DNA of 64,000 bases from Pseudobdellovibrionaceae bacterium (GTDB lineage: Bacteria > Bdellovibrionota > Bdellovibrionia > Bdellovibrionales > Bdellovibrionaceae). How positions within the stretch are numbered: the stretch's first letter is position 1; each line of letters begins with the position of its first letter. Shown here piece by piece: positions 61,243 to 64,000 of the stretch. The stretch lies in NCBI GenBank assembly GCA_947449255.1, contig CANFQX010000002.1, positions 248,001 to 312,000 on the forward strand, in the 5' to 3' direction. Both the position numbers and the translations under genes were made by a program. Below the pieces are notes generated by a model, which searched no databases, was not told where the DNA came from, and saw nothing but the letters and a program-made list of their open reading frames with translations.

Positions 61243-63456
61243 ATGTTGAAGCACAGATTAGAGATAAAAAAATTAATCTCAAACAACAAAGGCCAAGTGG
61301 CCCTGTTTGTGGCCCTGATTTTTCAGGTGCTGTTCGTGTTTTTTGCCATGGTCATCAACGTTGGACTGCTTGTTCATCATAAAATCAACTTACAAAACTC
61401 GGTGGATTTAGCGGCCTATTACGGGGCTACGAAACAAGCCGAAAATTTAAATGCAATCGCGCATATGAATTATCAGATTCGACAAAGTTGGAAGTTACTG
61501 GCTTGGCGCTATCGGATGTTGGGGAGTGCGGGGGATTACGATTCTCATCCATACAAGAAATCTACCCCTCATCACTTGGAAGTCAGTCAGGCTCAGGAAT
61601 ATGTGGATCCAAACCCGAACACTCCACTTCATAAATTGCAGGAGGCCCCTGGATTTTGTATTACCTATGTCCCGATGAAGCCTATGCCACCGGGTGAAAA
61701 CACTTGTAAGGATGTGGGAAGTTTAAGCGGTATCAGTTTATTCTCTACACCAAGAATAGTTGGTTTTTTGGGGATTTCGACAACAGTGGCCGCCGCTTCG
61801 ACCCTAGCAAGAAGTAGGGCCATTCAGCGATGTCAGGATTTTGGTTCCATGAACTATTACATGCTCGGAACTTTTGTGGTGGCATTTAATATGGATCAAA
61901 GTGATCGAATGTCGATTATCAACGAACTCTCAAGTTCAATGAGCAAAAATATGGATGATTTTATTGATCTTGACGGTGATTCGGTCAAAAAAGGTATCAA
62001 ACAAACTCTTGAAAATAATTTAACTGCACCGAACAAAGATAGTTTAAAGGAAGCGGCCTTCAAGGTTTATAATTCCCTAGGGAATCCTAAGTGTGGCACT
62101 ACGAATGATAAAAATCGACCCGTAAAATGGCTTAGTCCCATCAAAATTGCACCAGCCTTTAATTATATCGATACCGAATGCATAGATAATGGAGCTGCTG
62201 GCGGGAACATTGGTCCAAGGCCCAAAGAGTTGACAAACGACCCAGCTCAACTGCCTATGCATAAAAACCTAACCGTATATTCAGGGGCTATTGACCAAAT
62301 CAAAGATTACATCGGAATTAGAGATCCATTTTCTAGTATTTATAATTATTCAGTTGGTGTTGAAAAAAATCCGTGGTGCGTGGCTTATGTAGGGGTGGCT
62401 GCGGAAACAACACCCAATATTCCATTTTCACCGTTTGGTACAGTCACTCTAAAAGCACGCGCCTTTGCAAAGCCCTTTGGCGGTCGAATTGGTCCTTGGC
62501 ATAAAGAGTCATGGAGCCGCAGAGAACTGGATGATCAATTTTCTGATGGTGGTAAAACTGTCGATGCGCTTATACCACCCCGCTTTACAGATCCAGGGTC
62601 GTTGGCACAAGTGAATACCTTTCAAAATCAGGTCATTCGAGCTGCAAATTACAGTCGCTATGTGGGTGATCCCTATGGTTTAAAGTCAGCAAAAATGATT
62701 GGATATTATGGCAGAGCCATTTATGAAATGGATGAGGCATGGAATAATGGGACTTTGTCGCAAACATCTGGAGCCGCCGAGTCTGTCTACCAAGGAAGTA
62801 CTGCGCCCAATTTCGATGATTGGAAAAATCTGCCGTTTGATTATAGGGAATATAATGGAACGGGTGATATCTTGGCCTGGGACTATGGTCTCGATCGTCC
62901 ATCTAGAATGAGAGTCTTAGAAATGTCAGCGGTCGCCCCCAATGCCTTCGATGTGGCCTATTACTCAATCGAACCCGATTTTTTTCATAATTACTATACG
63001 CGAATGAGAGACGGCTTTATTTCAAAAGTTGCAGGTGGACTGAAAAAAAATTTCCGACCTGATATCGGATACCACAAGGGTTTTAGGTTAGGTGGTATTA
63101 GCTACGATGAATATTCGGTCAAGGATCAAGTCAAAGAAATCACAACTCCGGATGCTGAAAGCATCATGCCTATCAAGGAGCATTTACCATTTACCATTGA
63201 TCAATGGAACCATGTCCTGACTGGATGGATGGGCAAATCTTTGAGCGATTATACGATGGATCTCCAAACATTCGGTGTTTGCACAGCAGAGCCAGAGCCC
63301 GGCGTCCCCAATCCAGGAAACTGTGTCGTAGGTGGGTCCACAGGCTATTCAGTAAAATTGATTTCATCAGATTACTTAAATTCACCAGAACTAAATCTCG
63401 GCGGAGCAAACGCCGCCAAGGGACCACTTTTAAATCCGCCACCTGATGATTTTTAG
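61243..63456 (+). CDS. TadG/TadE-like large pilus-assembly-type protein
   Basis: A 737-residue protein. After a short basic N terminus it has one membrane segment (about residues 18-42, GQVALFVALIFQVLFVFFAMV) and then VDLAAYYGATKQAENLNAIAHMNYQIRQSW, the start typical of TadE/TadG-type pseudopilin-like proteins. The rest (about 600 residues) is extracytoplasmic and shows no motif I recognise. The start is uncertain: ATGs at 61243 and 61222 and a TTG at 61165 are in frame, none with a strong binding site. I took 61243 since it leaves the usual short cytoplasmic tail. No other Tad genes are adjacent. Confidence 0.65.
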   Translation: MLKHRLEIKKLISNNKGQVALFVALIFQVLFVFFAMVINVGLLVHHKINLQNSVDLAAYYGATKQAENLNAIAHMNYQIRQSWKLLAWRYRMLGSAGDYDSHPYKKSTPHHLEVSQAQEYVDPNPNTPLHKLQEAPGFCITYVPMKPMPPGENTCKDVGSLSGISLFSTPRIVGFLGISTTVAAASTLARSRAIQRCQDFGSMNYYMLGTFVVAFNMDQSDRMSIINELSSSMSKNMDDFIDLDGDSVKKGIKQTLENNLTAPNKDSLKEAAFKVYNSLGNPKCGTTNDKNRPVKWLSPIKIAPAFNYIDTECIDNGAAGGNIGPRPKELTNDPAQLPMHKNLTVYSGAIDQIKDYIGIRDPFSSIYNYSVGVEKNPWCVAYVGVAAETTPNIPFSPFGTVTLKARAFAKPFGGRIGPWHKESWSRRELDDQFSDGGKTVDALIPPRFTDPGSLAQVNTFQNQVIRAANYSRYVGDPYGLKSAKMIGYYGRAIYEMDEAWNNGTLSQTSGAAESVYQGSTAPNFDDWKNLPFDYREYNGTGDILAWDYGLDRPSRMRVLEMSAVAPNAFDVAYYSIEPDFFHNYYTRMRDGFISKVAGGLKKNFRPDIGYHKGFRLGGISYDEYSVKDQVKEITTPDAESIMPIKEHLPFTIDQWNHVLTGWMGKSLSDYTMDLQTFGVCTAEPEPGVPNPGNCVVGGSTGYSVKLISSDYLNSPELNLGGANAAKGPLLNPPPDDF

Positions 63457-63474
63457 GGGCTTTGAAATAGAAGT

Positions 63475-63700
63475 TTAGATTAGCATTTAGATTTAGATTT
63501 AGATTGAGATCCAGTTTTAGTTCAAATTCAAATTCAAATTCAAATTCAAATTCAAGTTCAAATTCAAGTCCAAGTCCAAGTCCAAGTCCAAGTTCAAGTC
63601 CAAGTTCAAGTCCAAGTTCAAGTTCAAGTCCAAGTTCAAGTTCTAAATCCAGATCCAGATACAGATTAAGTGTCGGTTTTAGTTTTAGTTTGATGTTTTT
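63475..63700. repeat. Degenerate hexanucleotide repeat tract
   Basis: A low-complexity stretch of about 225 bp with a 6-bp period. TTTAGA-like units come first, then five TTCAAA copies, then mixed TTCAAG and TCCAAG copies, ending in TTTTAG-like units. It stays open in several frames on both strands because no stop codon fits the repeat; a 75-codon Ser/Asn/Pro frame at 63504-63731 is therefore not evidence of a gene. It begins about 20 bases after the TadG-like gene. Confidence 0.9.
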
Positions 63701-63731
63701 ACTGTTAACCCCCCCATTTGACCCAGTCTAG

Positions 63732-64000
63732 ATCTAACAGTGCGCTGGAGAGCGCTCCCGTTTGTGATAAATCCGACATTCCAGTGTTAATTTTTAAAAT
63801 TTAGGACATTCTTTAAAATTCTAACTTATCTGGACATTCATACTTATGCTTATTCTTCAAATATCAAAAAATGAGGTAATTGATGGATGAAATGCCGATG
63901 AGCAGTCCATGATATATCTACATGAAATTTACCGAAAGTAATAATGCGGTGGATATTCCCATGGTGGCTGGAATTTTAAATTTTAAATCTGATATCTGAA
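63732..64000. other. Right-edge region without recognised gene
   Basis: I find no convincing coding region. A weak GCGCT-GGAG-AGCGC hairpin lies near 63743-63757 without a T-run. A 25-codon frame starting near 63922 (MKFTESNNAVDIPMVAG) ends just before the edge and has no good binding site. A gene may begin beyond the window. Confidence 0.5.

Noticed and set aside
63504-63731. A 75-codon Ser/Asn/Pro-rich frame
   Set aside because: It only exists because the 6-bp repeat contains no stop codon; no binding site or conserved feature supports translation.

Overview
The window is a 64 kb piece of an AT-rich bacterial chromosome packed almost entirely with core genes. I infer a member of the Bdellovibrionota or a close relative, at moderate confidence. 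The clues are small lysine-rich proteins, lipoproteins with an FQNC cysteine motif, a TonB-like protein with a long Ala-rich coiled coil, an isolated giant TadG-like protein, a J-domain/RodZ-type HTH fusion, and a malate dehydrogenase (LDH type)-sucCD operon. I saw no rRNA, CRISPR array, insertion sequence or prophage. One tRNA gene (Phe, GAA) is present.

Left part (1-16.7 kb): a truncated DnaQ-type exonuclease faces a 2Fe-2S ferredoxin gene. A minus-strand cluster follows: ndk, an RlmD-type rRNA methyltransferase, a TPR lipoprotein, rodZ, a GT39-type glycosyltransferase and a degenerate PHP-like protein. Several of these genes overlap by ATGA. Next come a HAD phosphatase, a GNAT-like protein and glpD. 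A strong sigma70-like promoter then drives mreB, followed closely by a sigma-region-4-like protein, a membrane anti-sigma-like protein and a histidine kinase. An OmpR-type two-component pair faces them.

Middle part (16.8-38.2 kb): a SulP transporter lies with dabA and dabB, which together make an inorganic-carbon uptake operon. An AGE-family isomerase follows, then mdh-sucC-sucD. A Mla/MCE lipid transporter has two ATPases, two permeases and one MCE protein. The ATPase pair carries all its motif losses in one composite nucleotide site. A 40-residue Lys/Ala repeat protein, two TadB/TadC-like membrane proteins, the reverse transsulfuration pair CBS/CGL and tRNA-Phe come next. The stretch ends with pgeF, rluD and the J-domain/HTH gene.

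Right part (38.3-64 kb): tsaB and rseP (three PDZ domains) are followed by the conserved block cdsA-uppS-frr-pyrH-tsf-rpsB, all on the minus strand. rpsB has a structured leader of about 245 nt with an extended Shine-Dalgarno-like element near its 5' end. Divergent from it, a histidine kinase gene has a 7-copy 9-bp repeat at its predicted transcription start. After that come an FAD protein, a CFI-box protein, priA, galU, an M23 peptidase and an outer-membrane protein whose starts are one base apart, a 42-residue basic protein, a TonB-like protein, nagZ and a TadG-like protein. The window closes with a hexamer-repeat tract and about 270 bp in which I see no gene.

The most unusual items are the asymmetric Mla/MCE ATPase pair, the mreB-linked sigma/anti-sigma-like module, the SulP-Dab carbon operon, the rpsB leader, and two enzyme folds that have lost catalytic residues (PHP and J-domain).
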